Positions 26,397 to 48,589 are shown, counted from the first letter of the stretch. The stretch is 64,000 bases of DNA from Asterias amurensis (GCF_032118995.1 NC_092661.1:2420501-2484500); one strand, 5' to 3'. Numbers and translations are program-made. Notes: a model not told the origin generated them from the letters alone.

Positions 26397-29300
26397 ATGG
26401 TAAGTTGGATTTTAGAAAGTCTTGTGTGGGTTATTAAACATCTTTTGTGCGAAGTTTAACTTTTTAACTAGCTTCGTTCTGATGATGTAAGAAAATATTT
26501 TATATTTATCTGGTAGTACGGTCTGGTATCCATTCTTTGACAACAATGGGTGCGTTCGATTAGCTTCCCTGGGTCTACCCCGCGGTGTTCACTCGGGTGA
26601 GCCCCTGACAAGAGCTAAACGAACGACCACTCACCACTCTCGTAGTGACGTCATGCACCGGGGCCAGCCCCCAAGTGACCCACTCCACAAGCAGGGCACT
26701 GCGGGCTGACCCGGTGAGCCCCTGGAATGACGTCAAAGCTATTCGAACGCACCGGTGGCAGTCCAGGGTAGACCCAGGGAAGCTAAACGAACGCACCCAC
26801 AGTAGTGAGGAACTGATGGGAGGGGCAGTCAGCTAGGATTGGTCGTGATTTTAGGCATTGTGATTATTTATTGACTATCTGAGCCTTTTCACAAGTTTTC
26901 AAGCTCTAGAGATATTAATAAATATTTTGTAAGTAACTTTTTAAGAATGCTCTGCCCTGGAGCTGTATCCCATTGCAACGCTCTAAAGTAGCCATTGATG
27001 TGTCCCAGAAACTTGACCTTCTTGTCAACTCTTTGTCGCATCAGGGACTAAGAATCCCGCTGGGGGCATATCATATTCCCCAAATCCGTTGTGAATTTAT
27101 CTTTCCCATCTAGTCAATTGTTGATAAATTCTTGCGCAAATGGGAAAATTTATTTTTGAAAAAAAAAAAAAACAAACACAATTGTTTCATTCATAAAACA
27201 GCCCCTTCTCATTTAAGCCGTGCCCCCCCACGGAAATGTCTGTCCATGTTAGTGGATACATGAACAACATGAGAGGCAGTTTCAAAGCCTTATCGTTTTC
27301 ATCAACAGAAACAAACCAAGTCAATTAACCAATAAATCAAAAATAACAGACTAACACCCGAACACCTCAAACAAAAAGACACAAACCTCTCACTTTTATA
27401 ATAACAACGACTATATCATCAATAAACACCAACCTCCATCCCTCATTAACCATCGTCGCTCGTCCCCAACTGTTCAACAATTAAATTTCGCGGAAAGAGA
27501 AGGGGACGGGCATGCGAGGCCAACCAAACCAGCCCTTTGTCATTTTATCACGCAAAGTACAATAACCCATCAATTAAATTGTGGTGCCCATAAGGCTCAA
27601 TGACAATAATTACAATATAGAAATGTTTCCATTAATAGTATTAATTTTAATGAGTTTAATAACAATGATCTTGAACCCCAAACCTTCTGGTTGTACTTAT
27701 CGGTCGGCTGAGCATCTAATTATCCTGTCCACCAATTTTTGTTTTATCCAAAGGGGGTTATATTGTGTTAATACAGGTAAAGTATGCCCTTTGTTTCTAT
27801 AACTGTTCGATTGTTTTAATCCCACATAAATGTAGATGTTTACAATAAAAGTAACATGTGACAATTTAATTTCAAAAGGTGGTCCCCCATAGTTATTAGC
27901 GAAGCGATACAACAAAGCTAAGCTTTGTAAACAAAGAGGCCAAGGTGAATTTTTAGAAAATTTGTATTTAGCCGAAGGAGGCTGTAAGGCAGTGGACACT
28001 ATTGGATATTACTCAAAATAATTAATATCATAAAACCTTACTTGATTACGAGTAATGGGGAGAGGTTGAGAGTATAAAACATTGTGAGAAACGTATCCCT
28101 CTGAAGTAACGTAGTTTTCGGGAAAGAAGTAATTTTTCACGAATTTGATTTCGAGACAGCAGATTTAAAATTTTAGATCTCGAAAACAATCATCTGAAAG
28201 CACACAACTTCGTATGTGACAAGGTTTTTTTTCTTGCATTATTATCTCGTTGCCTCAACGACCGATTGAGCTAAAATTTTCACAGGTTTGTTATTTTCTG
28301 CATATGTTGCGAAACACCGAGTGGTCTTTGACAATAATATTACCAATAGTGTCTAGTGTCTTTAAATGCTGGTACATATTGTTTACAAAAAAGTGACCTT
28401 ATATGTTCTAGGGCCCTTTTGGCAGGCAAGACTTTATGCTGATCATGTTAAACAATTTACATTTGTGTCACATATTTCTCATGAAATCGAGCCCTGCTTA
28501 TAAACGAGAAAGTAGCTAGTTGATTCGAGGAATCGGGTAGTGTCGAAAAGGCCTAAACATGATGGAATGCAAACGCATTTTTAAAGGTAGAACAGAAATA
28601 AACATTGGCATAAACCAAATGGTGGACGAGAATTTAGGTAGAGGACCCCCCCCCCCTATTAAATAACAACACACAGGTCAGAGAATAACAACAACAGTGG
28701 GTTTTCTAAAACCACGATTTCAGGCTTCATTGCAGCCTTTGAAGCCATGTAACTCGGTGTTACACCTCATCATACAAACCTAGTCTCAGACATGATTTCG
28801 AAAACACCAAAACAATAACATTTTGTGTTACCCTTGAACCACCACTCTCAATATTTTTGTTCCAGCGCAGCGGTCTTATTTGTTTGTATTGGTTCATAGA
28901 ATAAAAGACCGAGGTCAAATGGTGTGTTATCATTTTACGCCAAACAGGCTCTCCATACTGTTGCATGCAAGTCATCCTATTGTTAAATTACGTCGAAAAT
29001 TCTATTCAATATTGCCATGCTACGTGTTTGCTGGTGGTAAGTGACATTTTGAATGGTGTATTCACTGTATATTTTGGTCGCCATGTGAAATTTAGCCCCT
29101 TTCACACGAGCGTAAATTAGCAAGGGTCCCTTGCTAAATTTTAGCATGTTTGTAAAATTTTACCTCGTGTGAAAAGAACGAACAGTTTTTACTGTCCCAG
29201 TTTCCTTGTAAAATATTGTCAAACATTGCAACATTTACAACCATGCTAAAATTAAGCAAGGGACCCCAGTTAAAGTGCTGTCATGTGAATAGGGCTTTTG

Positions 29301-32300
29301 TTTCTAAGGAGGATGCATGACTAAAAACTATATACCATTTTGTGTTTGCACTTCGTCATTGCATAGAGGTCATTGTAACAAAATGTTCTAGTAGTCACAT
29401 CGTCAATGGCCCGTAAAATAACATACCAGGGCCAAATTTCATAAAGCCTGTAAGCACAAAAACTTGCCAAGCACAGAAAAGTATTGCTTAACAGAAACAA
29501 GTACCAGCCAAAATGACATTTAAAGAATGGTTTTATTTATTTATTTTAAAAATATTTGTTTTAGCGTGAATGTGTGTCTATCCATGTCGGCCAGGCCGGA
29601 GTCCAGATGGGCAATGCCTGCTGGGAGCTGTACTGCCTGGAGCACGGCATCCAGCCTGATGGTCAGATGCCCAGTGACAAGACTGTTGGGGGTGGAGACG
29701 ACTCCTTCAATACCTTCTTTAGTGAGACCGGGGCCGGCAAGCATGTCCCTCGTGCCGTCTTCATCGATCTGGAACCCACAGTGATTGGTAATAATATAAA
29801 CCAAAGTGCTCGGTCCTTATTTAGCACAGCAATGTCTTAGCTAGACCAAGGTGCTTTACATTATCTATCCATGTTCATCAATGCCCAATTTCATAAAGTA
29901 TGTAAGCATAAAACCTTGCTAAGCACAACAAAATATTGCTTATCAGAAATATGCTATCAGCCAAATTACCATACAGTTTACACTGCTACAACATGGTACT
30001 CCACTCAATTCTTGCTAGCAGATACATTTTGCTAAGCAAAGAAGTAATTCTGCTTATCAGCTTTATGAAGTTGGGCTCAGAATACTAAGATCATTCCTCA
30101 AACTCCCTGGGGAGCAAACGACCCAACCTGCTTATCAACGGTTAGCGGTTAATAACATTACTGTGTCAGTCACAGTACTGTCTCAGTCCATCCATGTTCC
30201 CATTTCAACACCTGGGTGGGGAGAAGCAATTATGGATAAGTGCCTTTCGCAGGGACGTAAGTGCCATGGCCGAGGTTCGAACATACACCCGATGATTCAG
30301 CCATTAGGGCCCAATTTTATAGAGCTGCTCGGGTAGAAAATAGTGCTTACACATTTTCTGCTTAGCAAAACTAGGAAGGATACCAATTACAGATTGTACA
30401 TGTGACATATTATATTGGCTGGTTACCTTATTCTGGTAAGCATAATTTCGTTGTGCTTAGCTACTTTATGTGCTTAAGCAGCTCTATGAAATTGGGCTCA
30501 GAACTTGAGCCCAAAATAATGGACTACATGTCTCGGTCACCACACCCCGTAACTCGGTCCTAGTAAAATTAGAAACTCAAGAAAAGAAAACATTTCTCTG
30601 TTGTTGTCATTCCTACTTAAAGATGAGGTTCGAACTGGCAAGTACCGCCAGCTCTTCCACCCCGAGCAGATGATCACTGGGAAGGAGGATGCCGCCAACA
30701 ACTACGCCAGGGGGCACTACACCGTCGGTAGAGAGTCTGTCGATAGCGTCATTGATAGAATTCATAAGATGGTAGGAGAATTGTTGTTTTACAGAACAAG
30801 AATTTAAAGGCACTGGTCACTAACGGTAATATCAAAGACAACAGTATTTCCACTTGGTGTATAACAACATATTCATAAAATAACACTTGACACTGCTCTA
30901 GAATTGCAAGGTTCGTGGGTTCGAATCCCACCCGAGTAACATGCCTGTGTTATTGTTTTCACAGGACTCGGGAAAGTACTGAGTATACAGTGCTAACACA
31001 CATCGGTGTATGGGTAAAAACCAAAAAATTAATAAACACTAGCTATGTGAACATTTTGACTCAATTGGTTATCGAAGTTGGAAGAGAATAATGAAAGAAA
31101 AAAAAAACAACCTTGTTGCAAAAACGTGTGAGCTTTCAGATGCCTGTTGAAAGTCCTCAGGAATGGAGACTTTTTATTATTTGAGTGAGAAGTTACCTTC
31201 TCAAAAACTACGTTTCATCAGAGGGAGCTGTATCTGACAATGTTTTATACTATCAACAGCTCTGCATTGCTCGTTACCAAGTAAGTTTTTATGCTAACAG
31301 TTATTTTGAGTAATTACCAATAGTGTCCAGTGCCTTTAAAGACAGTGGACACTATAGGTAATTGTAAAAGACTAGCCTTCACAGTTGGTGTATCTCACCA
31401 TATGCCTAAAATAACAAACCTGTGAAAATTTGAGCTCAATCGGTCGTCGAAGTTGCGAGATAATAATGAACGAAAAAACACACTTGTCACACGAAGGTGT
31501 GTGCTTTCTTATGCTTGATTTCGAGACCTCAAGTTCTAAATCTGAGGTCTCGAAATCAAATTCGTGGAAAATTACTTCTTTCTCGATCACTATAGCACTT
31601 CAGAGGGAGCCGTATCTCACAATGGTTTATACCATCAACCTCTCCCCATTACTCGTCACCAAGAAAGGTTTTATGCTAATAATTATTTTGAGTAATTATC
31701 AATAGTGTCCACTGCCTTTAAAGTCTAGAGTGCAATGTCATGAATTTCTTGTTTTAAATTGACCACTAAACCACCCTTTGTGAATGACTTTCCTTTTAGA
31801 CTGAACAGTGTTCCGGTCTTCAGGGCTTTTTCGTCTTCCACAGCTTCGGCGGAGGCACCGGGTCGGGCTTCAGTGCCCTGCTCATGGAGCGACTATCAAT
31901 GGACTACGGCAAGAAGTCCAAGCTGGAGTTTGCCGTCTATCCTGCCCCACAGATGGCCTCGGCGGTGGTAGAGCCCTACAACGCCGTGTTGACCACCCAC
32001 ACCACCCTTGAACACACCGATTGTGCCTTCATGGTCGACAACGAGGCCATCTACGAAATCTGCAAGCGTAACCTCAAAATCGAAATGCCGACTTTCGCAA
32101 ATCTTAACCGCCTCATTGCGCAGATTGTGTCGACAGTGACCGCGTCTTTGCGTTTCGACGGCGCCCTCAACGTCGACCTGAATGAGTTTCAAACAAACTT
32201 GGTACCCTACCCGAGGATCCACTTCCCTCTTGTGACGTATGCACCTGTGGTTTCCGTCGAGAAGGCTAGTCATGAGCAACATGACGTTCCTGAGCTCACT

Positions 32301-32786
32301 TATGCCTGTTTCGAGCCGGCCAACCAGATGGTGAAGTGCGATCCCCGTCACGGCAAGTACATGGCTTGCTGCCTCCTGTACCGTGGTGATGTCGTCCCCA
32401 AGGATGTCAACGCTGCCATCGCAACCATCAAGACCAAGCGTACCATCCAGTTCGTAGACTGGTGTCCAACTGGCTTCAAGGTGGGCATCAACTACCAGCC
32501 ACCTACCGTGGTGCCAGGTGGCGATCTGGCCAAAGTGCAGCGTGCCGTCTGCATGCTGAGCAACACCACTGCCATCGCTGAGGCCTGGGCTCGTCTGGAT
32601 CACAAGTTTGATCTGATGTACGCCAAGCGTGCCTTCGTCCACTGGTATGTAGGAGAGGGTATGGAGGAGGGTGAGTTCTCTGAGGCTCGTGAGAATCTGG
32701 CTGCCCTGGAGAAGGACTACGAGGAGGTTGGGGTCGACTCAATTATAGAGGACAGTGATGAAGAGTACGATGCCGATGAAATATGA
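26397..32786 (+). CDS. TUBA: Alpha-tubulin gene T2 (453 aa, four exons), tail ending in Ile
   Basis: Coding exons 26397-26399 (ATG, donor GTAAGT), 29565-29787, 30623-30771 and 31800-32786, with the same intron positions as the other genes. MREC, the Lys40 loop [18 protein letters not shown] and the Glu254 motif DLNEF are all present. The body is more diverged than T1 or T3: RIHKM at 121-125, [30 protein letters not shown], and [25 protein letters not shown]. The tail [18 protein letters not shown] ends in Ile, so it lacks the terminal Tyr that tubulin-tyrosine ligase and the detyrosinating enzymes act on. This suggests a specialised isotype. The frame is intact and GC-rich with no sign of decay. 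ATTAAA at 32914-32919 is a candidate poly(A) signal. Confidence 0.93.
26548..26798. mobile_element. Family-D MITE, GC-rich, in T2 intron 1
   Basis: Ends GGGTGCGTTCGATTAGCTTC and AAGCTAAACGAACGCACCC. Interior words CCTGGGTCTACCCCG, GTGAGCCCCTG and CATGACGTCA-like sites recur in inverted order. A second copy (50052-50299) lies upstream of the orphan exon in the opposite internal order. No coding. Confidence 0.75.
26850..27980. other. T2 intron 1: no further gene seen
   Basis: AT-rich intron without recognisable coding or clear repeat ends. Confidence 0.4.
27984..28365 (+). mobile_element. Family-A TTAA MITE (full length)
   Basis: Left end AGGCAGTGGACACTATTGG, with TGTA in place of the left TTAA; right end CAATAGTGTCTAGTGTC, then TTTAA. 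All internal blocks present. It lies in T2 intron 1. Confidence 0.8.
29096..29299. mobile_element. Family-F MITE in T2 intron 1
   Basis: AGCCCCTTTCACACGAGCGT at the left and GCTGTCATGTGAATAGGGCT at the right. The interior has TTAGCAAGGGTCCCTTGCTA and a mirrored AGCAAGGGACCCCAGTTAAA. Partner of 9817-10003. Confidence 0.75.
29429..29520. mobile_element. Family-C MITE, half copy
   Basis: Starts GGGCCAAATTTCATAAAGCC and carries 'AGCACAAAAACTTGCCAAGC'. The right half is missing; it stops just before T2 exon 2. Confidence 0.6.
29879..30079. mobile_element. Family-C MITE in T2 intron 2
   Basis: GCCCAATTTCATAAAGTATG at the left and its complement-like AGCTTTATGAAGTTGGGCTC at the right. The interior is rich in TGCTAAGCA / TGCTTATCAG words. 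Confidence 0.7.
30307..30500. mobile_element. Family-C MITE in T2 intron 2
   Basis: GGGCCCAATTTTATAGAGCT at the left, AGCTCTATGAAATTGGGCTC at the right, same interior words. Second copy in this intron. Confidence 0.75.
30807..31338 (-). mobile_element. Family-A TTAA MITE split by a SINE piece
   Basis: Left end TTAAAGGCACTGGTCACTAA, right end CAATAGTGTCCAGTGCC, then TTTAA; internal blocks in reverse orientation. The left part is interrupted at about 30890-31030 by tRNA-SINE sequence. It lies in T2 intron 3 and shares its right TTAA with the next copy. Confidence 0.75.
30890..31030 (+). mobile_element. tRNA-derived SINE fragment nested in a MITE
   Basis: B box GGTTCGAATCCCACCCGAG-type text ('GTGGGTTCGAATCCCACCC'), then 'ACATGCCTGTGTTATTG' and 'ATACAGTGCTAACACACATC'. 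The latter two also close the repeat at 44984-45023. It is too incomplete for a tRNA gene. Confidence 0.65.
31339..31722 (-). mobile_element. Family-A TTAA MITE (full length)
   Basis: TTTAAAGACAGTGGACACTA at the left, TAGTGTCCACTGCCTTTAAA at the right. It directly abuts the preceding copy at a shared TTAA and ends less than 80 bases before T2 exon 4. Confidence 0.8.
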
Positions 32787-32789
32787 TTT

Positions 32790-33180
32790 CATCCATCTTT
32801 GAGGATCTTCCGATCCTGGAAGTAGTAATGAACTGGAGAAAACGTTCAGTATTTATGTAATCGTTATTCGTTAGACCACTTACAATTATTGATAAAGTTA
32901 ATGCTTGCCCTTCATTAAAAAACAAAGTTTACAACAGCTCGTTCTATTTTCAATGTCCAAATATCAAGCAGTTGCAGAAAGTATAGTTTAACAAAAAAGA
33001 TTTGCAGAGCAAAAAGTGGCAGGCCCCCTGTCAGTGCTGTGTAAATTGCGAATATCTCCTTCCCTAACTACGACTCCTTTTCATCTTAGGCAATAATTTC
33101 CGTGCTAAGTAAATATTTGTGTTTCATAACATGTTCAATGATAGTAATCAGTCTTCAGAGGTAAAAAAAGACGAAGTTAA
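32790..33180. other. T2 3' UTR and flank
   Basis: Presumed 3' UTR to the ATTAAA near 32914, then AT-rich spacer. No other gene seen. Confidence 0.45.
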
Positions 33181-33185
33181 TGGTC

Positions 33186-33350
33186 GATCAAGCATCTGAA
33201 AGCACACAATTTCGTATGACAAGGGTGTTTTCTCTGACGACCAATTGAGCTCAAATTTTCACAGGTTTGTTATTTTATGTATATGTTGAGATACACCAAG
33301 TGAGAAGACTGGTCTTTGACTAATACCAATAGTGTCCAGTGTCTTCAAGT
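33186..33350 (+). mobile_element. Family-A MITE, right half
   Basis: From GATCAAGCATCTGAAAGCAC to AATAGTGTCCAGTGTC. The left half is missing. Confidence 0.65.
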
Positions 33351-33364
33351 ATGAGACACATCCT

Positions 33365-33510
33365 TAGCCTGTATGCTTCGTTTTTGAAAGGGCAAGGGCA
33401 CCAAGGCATTTTCTTCTTGGTAAAGGGCACCCTATGAGAACATTGTAAATTTCTCTACTGAAGAATTTTAAGGGCACCAAGGCAAAGACCTGGGGCATGG
33501 CGGTATCAGG
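33365..33510. repeat. GGGCACC-rich dispersed repeat piece
   Basis: AAGGGCACCAAGGCA occurs twice (about 33395 and 33470) with a 'TAAAGGGCACCCTATGAG' stretch between. Related words occur near 38090-38220 in T3 intron 1 (minus orientation, GTGCCC / TTGCCC). I cannot assign a family. Confidence 0.45.
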
Positions 33511-33519
33511 GCTGTCTTT

Positions 33520-34230
33520 ACATATTGTCACCAATGTATTAGAGAAAGACTCGGCAAGTGTCGAAACGGCAAGCCATTTATTACCTATTTGTTTTGGATT
33601 TATATTGTGTCCAGTTTGCAACAGCCAAACTATATTTTCCCACATTTTAACACATGAAATTATCTTGATTAATTATTCCATTTTGCCGAACAAAAACCTA
33701 TGAATATGCATCATATTATTGAGGTCAGGGAATTGTGCAACAAGTCTCTGACGATCTAGTGTTTGGTTCAGGTATCCATGGCAACTTGACCTGTAGTTGT
33801 CGCCCGTTTACCGTGTGCTGTGAAGCGATCAATATGGTATTAAGAAGCGCTTAATTTTGTTTCTGGGTTGCCGACGAAATAATTTTTAGTATTAATTTTT
33901 TTCCCTTTGGAGGAAGTCAATCTGGGTTAAAATGGCTGCTCCAATAAGCAATTCTCGCGGGTTCTCGAATATTTGCCGAGAACCTCGGCTAATTTGGACG
34001 CTGCTGCCACGTGTAAATGAAACAGAGACGTGAACTCTAGAAAGGGTCATGTCACACGAGACAATTTAAAGGCAACCAGTTCCAGGCAATCCTCATGAAG
34101 AAAAGGCATTCACATTTGAATGTGTACATTTTTTTCCTTTACGGATCGTATGACTTTGTTTGAAAAATTACTCATGTGCTACCAAAGGGGTCCTGTAACA
34201 TGCACTGCATTTGGTTGCCACCAAGTTGCC
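33520..34230. other. No gene seen
   Basis: Intergenic. No recognisable coding. Confidence 0.4.
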
Positions 34231-34233
34231 TGT

Positions 34234-34612
34234 TAAAGGCAGTGGACACTACTGGTAATCACTCAAAATAATTATTAGCATAAAACCTTACTTGGTGACG
34301 AGTAATGGAAGAGGTTGATAGTATAAAACATTGTGAGAAACGGTTCCCTCTGAAGTGGAGTAGTTTTTGAGAAATAAGTAATTTTCCACGAATTTGATTT
34401 CGAGACCTCAAATTTAGAATTTGAGGTCTCGAAATCAACCATCTAAACGCACACAACTTCGTGTGACAAGGGTGTTTTTTCTTTCGTTATTATCTCGCAA
34501 CTTTGACGACCAATTGAGCTAAAATTTTCACAGGTTTGTTATGTTATGCATATATTGAGATACACCAAGTGAGAAGACTGGTCTTTGACAATTACCAATA
34601 GTGTACACAGCC
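34234..34612 (+). mobile_element. Family-A TTAA MITE
   Basis: TTAAAGGCAGTGGACACTAC at the left. The right end CCAATAGTGTACACAGCC has lost the final TTTAA. All internal blocks present. Confidence 0.78.
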
Positions 34613-34734
34613 TCGTGTATTAGAACAAGCGTTCACATATAAAGCACATAATCTTACATGTCATGACATGGACAAGTTCCTTGGCTTTAAAATACTACAG
34701 TTTTTGTGAAAAGGTAAATCATGGGACCAGTTAC

Positions 34735-34905
34735 ATTTAGCTTTAAATACTGATTGTACAATTTATTTGCTAAGCAAAAAATTGAGTTGGGTACCAGTCA
34801 CAACAATCTAAACGTAGTGTAATTTGGGCTGGTTACCTGTTGCTGTTAAGCAATATTGTTATATGCTTAGCAAATTGTGTTTACTTGGTTTATGAAATTG
34901 GGTCC
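34735..34905. mobile_element. Family-C MITE, diverged
   Basis: Interior 'TTTGCTAAGCAAAAAATTGA', 'GCTGGTTACCTGTTGCTG' and a right end 'GTTTATGAAATTGGGTCC'. The left end is weak. Confidence 0.5.
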
Positions 34906-34909
34906 TTGT

Positions 34910-35900
34910 TTGATCTCGGAAGTAGATCCCGATGCTTGAAAACAGGGGAAATGTTATCACCCCCAAGTTTCACGTGATGTTCCCTATTTTTTTGTCTTCG
35001 CTCGTTATTCAGGGTTACGTGGCCCTACGGGAATTTTGGAGGAGAACAAAACAATGTATTTAACTAAATATCTTGAATTTGAGGCAATGCATGGTGAGGT
35101 ATCAATAGTATTAATTTTATTTGGTTTGCGGTAACACCATGTGTGTATCTATATTGCCAGGTACATCTTGTTCTTTAGAGAATTTGGGAGACTTCAAGAT
35201 GAAAAGAAATCACAAGAAATGTTTCAGAGATACATTTCTTGGATTATATATTTTTTGGACTTTGGGGTTATTTTGATGCAACAGTTGTGAACTTTGGCTG
35301 CAAATATCAAAAATAACCGTCTCCTGATGGAAACAACAAGTGTAGGTCTTTTGTGCGAACAATCCGTCAAGGTTTGTGAATCCTTTGTTCTGTAATTGTC
35401 CGTCACTCCATCGTGAAATGGCGCGGAATCGGTTTGGAGCGCGGGTAAATGCGTCACCACGGCAACCGATGGTGCTTAAAACTGCCTGCTTCGGTTCGAT
35501 AGTGCGACCTTCATCGACTGGAAATTGCGGTGTGGCCGATTACTATTACAGCAGCGAGACCCCCAAATTGTGATATATTTCTCCTTGTATGAAAGTGTGT
35601 GTTCTACTTGAACTCAACAGGTTTATAGATATACATTAACCTACCTTCTACAGCAAAGATTATGGCTTATTTTGTTTTCTTTTAGGAAAGTGTGTCAAAT
35701 TCAAACTCAACAGGTTTCAAGAAACATAGATGGGTAAATAAAAATTGTTTATTTTTAGGGAGAATAAATGTGTGCAGATGCACTAGTCTTTAAGACATAT
35801 TGACAAAGGGGATTTACAGCATTTTGTTTGGGGAATTAGTATGTATATGGAAATTAAATCCAAAGTATCTATTTGAAAAAGAAAAAAAAACTGTTAAAGG
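34910..35900. other. No gene seen
   Basis: Intergenic. 35085-35145 shares short words with 50-110. No coding recognised. Confidence 0.4.
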
Positions 35901-35949
35901 GGGTGTATTGTTTGTTTGTTTTGGGAAATAAAACCATCAAGGATTTGGT

Positions 35950-36310
35950 ACATCATTGTTTTTTAGGAGTACATTCATTTTAATAGTTCAAATCATCAAC
36001 ACGAGGTTGCACATATTATTTCCTTCTAAAAGAGTACATTCATTCCAATCCTCTAGTGTTCAAGAAACATATCATAAAGGGATGGCACATCACTGGTTTC
36101 TGGAAGAGTACATTCATTTAAATCATCTAGTGTTCAAGAAACATATCATAAACGGATGGTTCATCACTGGTTTGTGGAAGAATACATTCATTCCAATCCT
36201 CTAGTTTTCAAGAAACATGTCATGAAGGGATGGCACATCACTGGTTTCTGGAAGAGTACATGTTTTCCAGTATCTTATTATCAATAAACATAATAAAGGG
36301 ATGCTATTGT
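35950..36310. repeat. ~78-bp tandem repeat, four to five units
   Basis: Units carry GAAGAGTACATTCATTCCAA, 'CTAGTGTTCAAGAAACATAT' and 'AAAGGGATGGCACATCACTG'. A more diverged array with the same words lies at 48590-48985, downstream of T3, and a single unit near 55150. Confidence 0.8.
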
Positions 36311-36359
36311 TCGTTTAAAGTGCTGTGGTTTAAATGAAATGGCGCTATATAAAAACCCA

Positions 36360-36388
36360 TTGTATTGTATTGTATTGTATTGTATTGT
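36360..36388. repeat. (TATTG)n microsatellite
   Basis: About six TATTG units. Confidence 0.9.
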
Positions 36389-37094
36389 CCAACACTAAAG
36401 ACTTATGACATAAGGCATTAATTACCACCACTTTGTCAAAGAGTCAAGAGCTTATTACAACAATCATTTCACCATGGACTAATTTGTTTACGATTAGTCA
36501 ATTAATATGAAACATGACCGAACAGTGTTTACATCGATCTGTAGTAAAGAATAAGCTGTTGCCAACAGCTTTTAAATATCGCTGTAAATTTATTACAAAA
36601 TTATATTGACCTTACACAAATGCCCTAGTGGAGGTCATGACTGCGAGTAATGCTCTCTTCAGCTTCGGAGAGAGTGAGGCCTGATAGAGATATAACCTTG
36701 TCTTTGGTAACAGCTAATTACCACTAATTAATTAAAACAAATTAATAAAATATATGAAGGCCAAACCGGTGTGTAATTGCATTTTGTGACTCGCTGTCAA
36801 AAAATTTCAATTGCTTAGGAGTTATGAAAACAAGTGGCGAAGGGGTTCCGAGCTCGTCATTTTTGAATAAAATGAAAGTCTTCGAATACACTGTTACAAT
36901 ACAGGGTGGAACAACGTTAAGAAAAACAAAACAAATGTTGACAGACATTTTCACCCAGTTGATCAGCATGTTTCAAATGATATGGTATACTAAAAATGGA
37001 GTGAAAAACATGGGACGAAAATAAACTGCAACCATACACATTTTTGTCTCTGAGATCATGGTATAGTTTCATGAAGGCAAACGTGGTGTATCTA

Positions 37095-37213
37095 CTGCTT
37101 TGTTCTCAAAACCTCGACGACCAAATGAGTTCAAATTTTCACAGGTCTGTTATTGTATGCATATACCAACTGTGAAGACTAGTCTTTGACAATAATTACC
37201 AATAGTGTCCATA
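37095..37213 (+). mobile_element. Family-A MITE, right end only
   Basis: From 'CTCGACGACCAAATGAG' through 'TTTTCACAGGTCTGTTATTG' to 'TTACCAATAGTGTCC'. Confidence 0.6.
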
Positions 37214-37591
37214 GTTGATGTTGTAATAATAGAAACAAGCCATTTTGTTGTAGATATTCGGATGCAGTTGAGTAATTAGGTTTAAATGCTCATCACAATT
37301 TGGTTTTCTTTTAAGTTGCACCAACCTGCACAATGAATTCCCGGACATCTTGTTTGGATTAATGAAAAAAATCAATTTGAACCAAAGATGCGAAATTTCG
37401 TACACAAGTAATACATTATAATTGACGACATTGGTAATGGCTAAATCGATCGTACAGTAATAAAACAATATCCATAATGTATTTAACCGCATATCTCCCG
37501 AAACCCACTAGTGACACTAGCAGACAACAGTGCCTGATACCATGGCAACATAATGCCATCTTTTCACAATATGGCGCGCAAGGTTGGCCGA

Positions 37592-37649
37592 CCAATCAGT
37601 GGCGAGCACAGCGACGTGAGCAGACGACACTTGTTTCGTTATAATAAAG
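37592..37649 (+). promoter_or_regulatory. CCAAT and TATA elements of tubulin T3
   Basis: CCAAT at 37592-37596 inside an inverted GGTTGGCCGACCAATC, and TATAATAAAG at 37640-37649. The spacing is classical for an RNA polymerase II promoter. It predicts a start near 37670 and a ~120-base 5' UTR before the ATG at 37792. Confidence 0.6.
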
Positions 37650-37791
37650 CCATCTTTGAGCCGAGTAGCGCACATCGTCTTTCGCCGTCATTACAAACGG
37701 ACCGAAAAAAGAGTATTCCTGCTCGCCAGCTGAATAGAAAAGCATCTTTTCTCTCTCAATAATTTCTGTAAACTAACAAGAAACAGTCAAT

Positions 37792-47947
<10,156 letters not shown>

Positions 47948-47989
47948 AAGTCAACAGCCAAGTCTAACCGAACAAAACAGCCTTGAAAC

Positions 47990-48177
47990 CAAGCAACAAC
48001 AAAAACAACATCAATAACAACAACAGCAGCAAGAGCAGCAACAGCAACAACAACAAACAAAAACAAAAAAACAAAACACAACAATCCACAAACAACAAAC
48101 AACAAACAACAAACAACAAGCAGCAAGAAAAAAACACCAAACAACAACAGCAACAAACGACAACAAAACACAACAGC

Positions 48178-48209
<32 letters not shown>

Positions 48210-48218
48210 GCAACAATT
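47990..48218. repeat. CAA/CAG-rich tract after the T3 stop
   Basis: About 230 bases, almost entirely CAA with some CAG and AAACA interruptions, starting some 43 bases after the stop codon and thus within the likely 3' UTR. It gives long Gln/Asn-type plus-strand and Leu/Val-type minus-strand shadow frames that are not genes. The orphan exon copy lacks it. Confidence 0.9.
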
Positions 48219-48540
48219 CCACCGTCCTGGGAGAGTATCATGCAATCACTTCTTGTACAGTATAACTGTTATTATAGTTGTACAGGGTGTGAACTGGCTA
48301 ATGATTCGCGTTTCTTTTACTTGTCTATAATGTTTTACTAATTTCTAAATGTAAATGTGTTATGGTAACATTCTTGTTTTAACCTCTTTTTTTTTTGCCC
48401 GAACCGAGGAGTCAGATTCTGGAAGGTTTTGTTGTGAAGTAAAAAATATGACAATTGACTTCGCTTGATCTCCTCCTGAGTTCGCCAACAACGTTGTCTC
48501 ATGAAAACTTTAAACACCTTTCATAACCAATCTCAAAGAA
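48219..48540 (+). other. T3 3' UTR block, duplicated near 53360
   Basis: From 'CGTCCTGGGAGAGTATCATG' through 'TACAGGGTGTGAACTGGCTA' and 'AAATGTAAATGTG' to 'GAGTCAGAT', this matches 53370-53618 with moderate divergence. Similarity then resumes at 'CTCCTCCTGAGTTCGCCAAC' against 54105-54125. The shared block shows that the duplication of the last exon carried its 3' flank. Confidence 0.75.
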
Positions 48541-48589
48541 GTCATTTCTTTCTGAATCAGCTTGTCTTTTTTTTTAGATGGTTGGTTAT

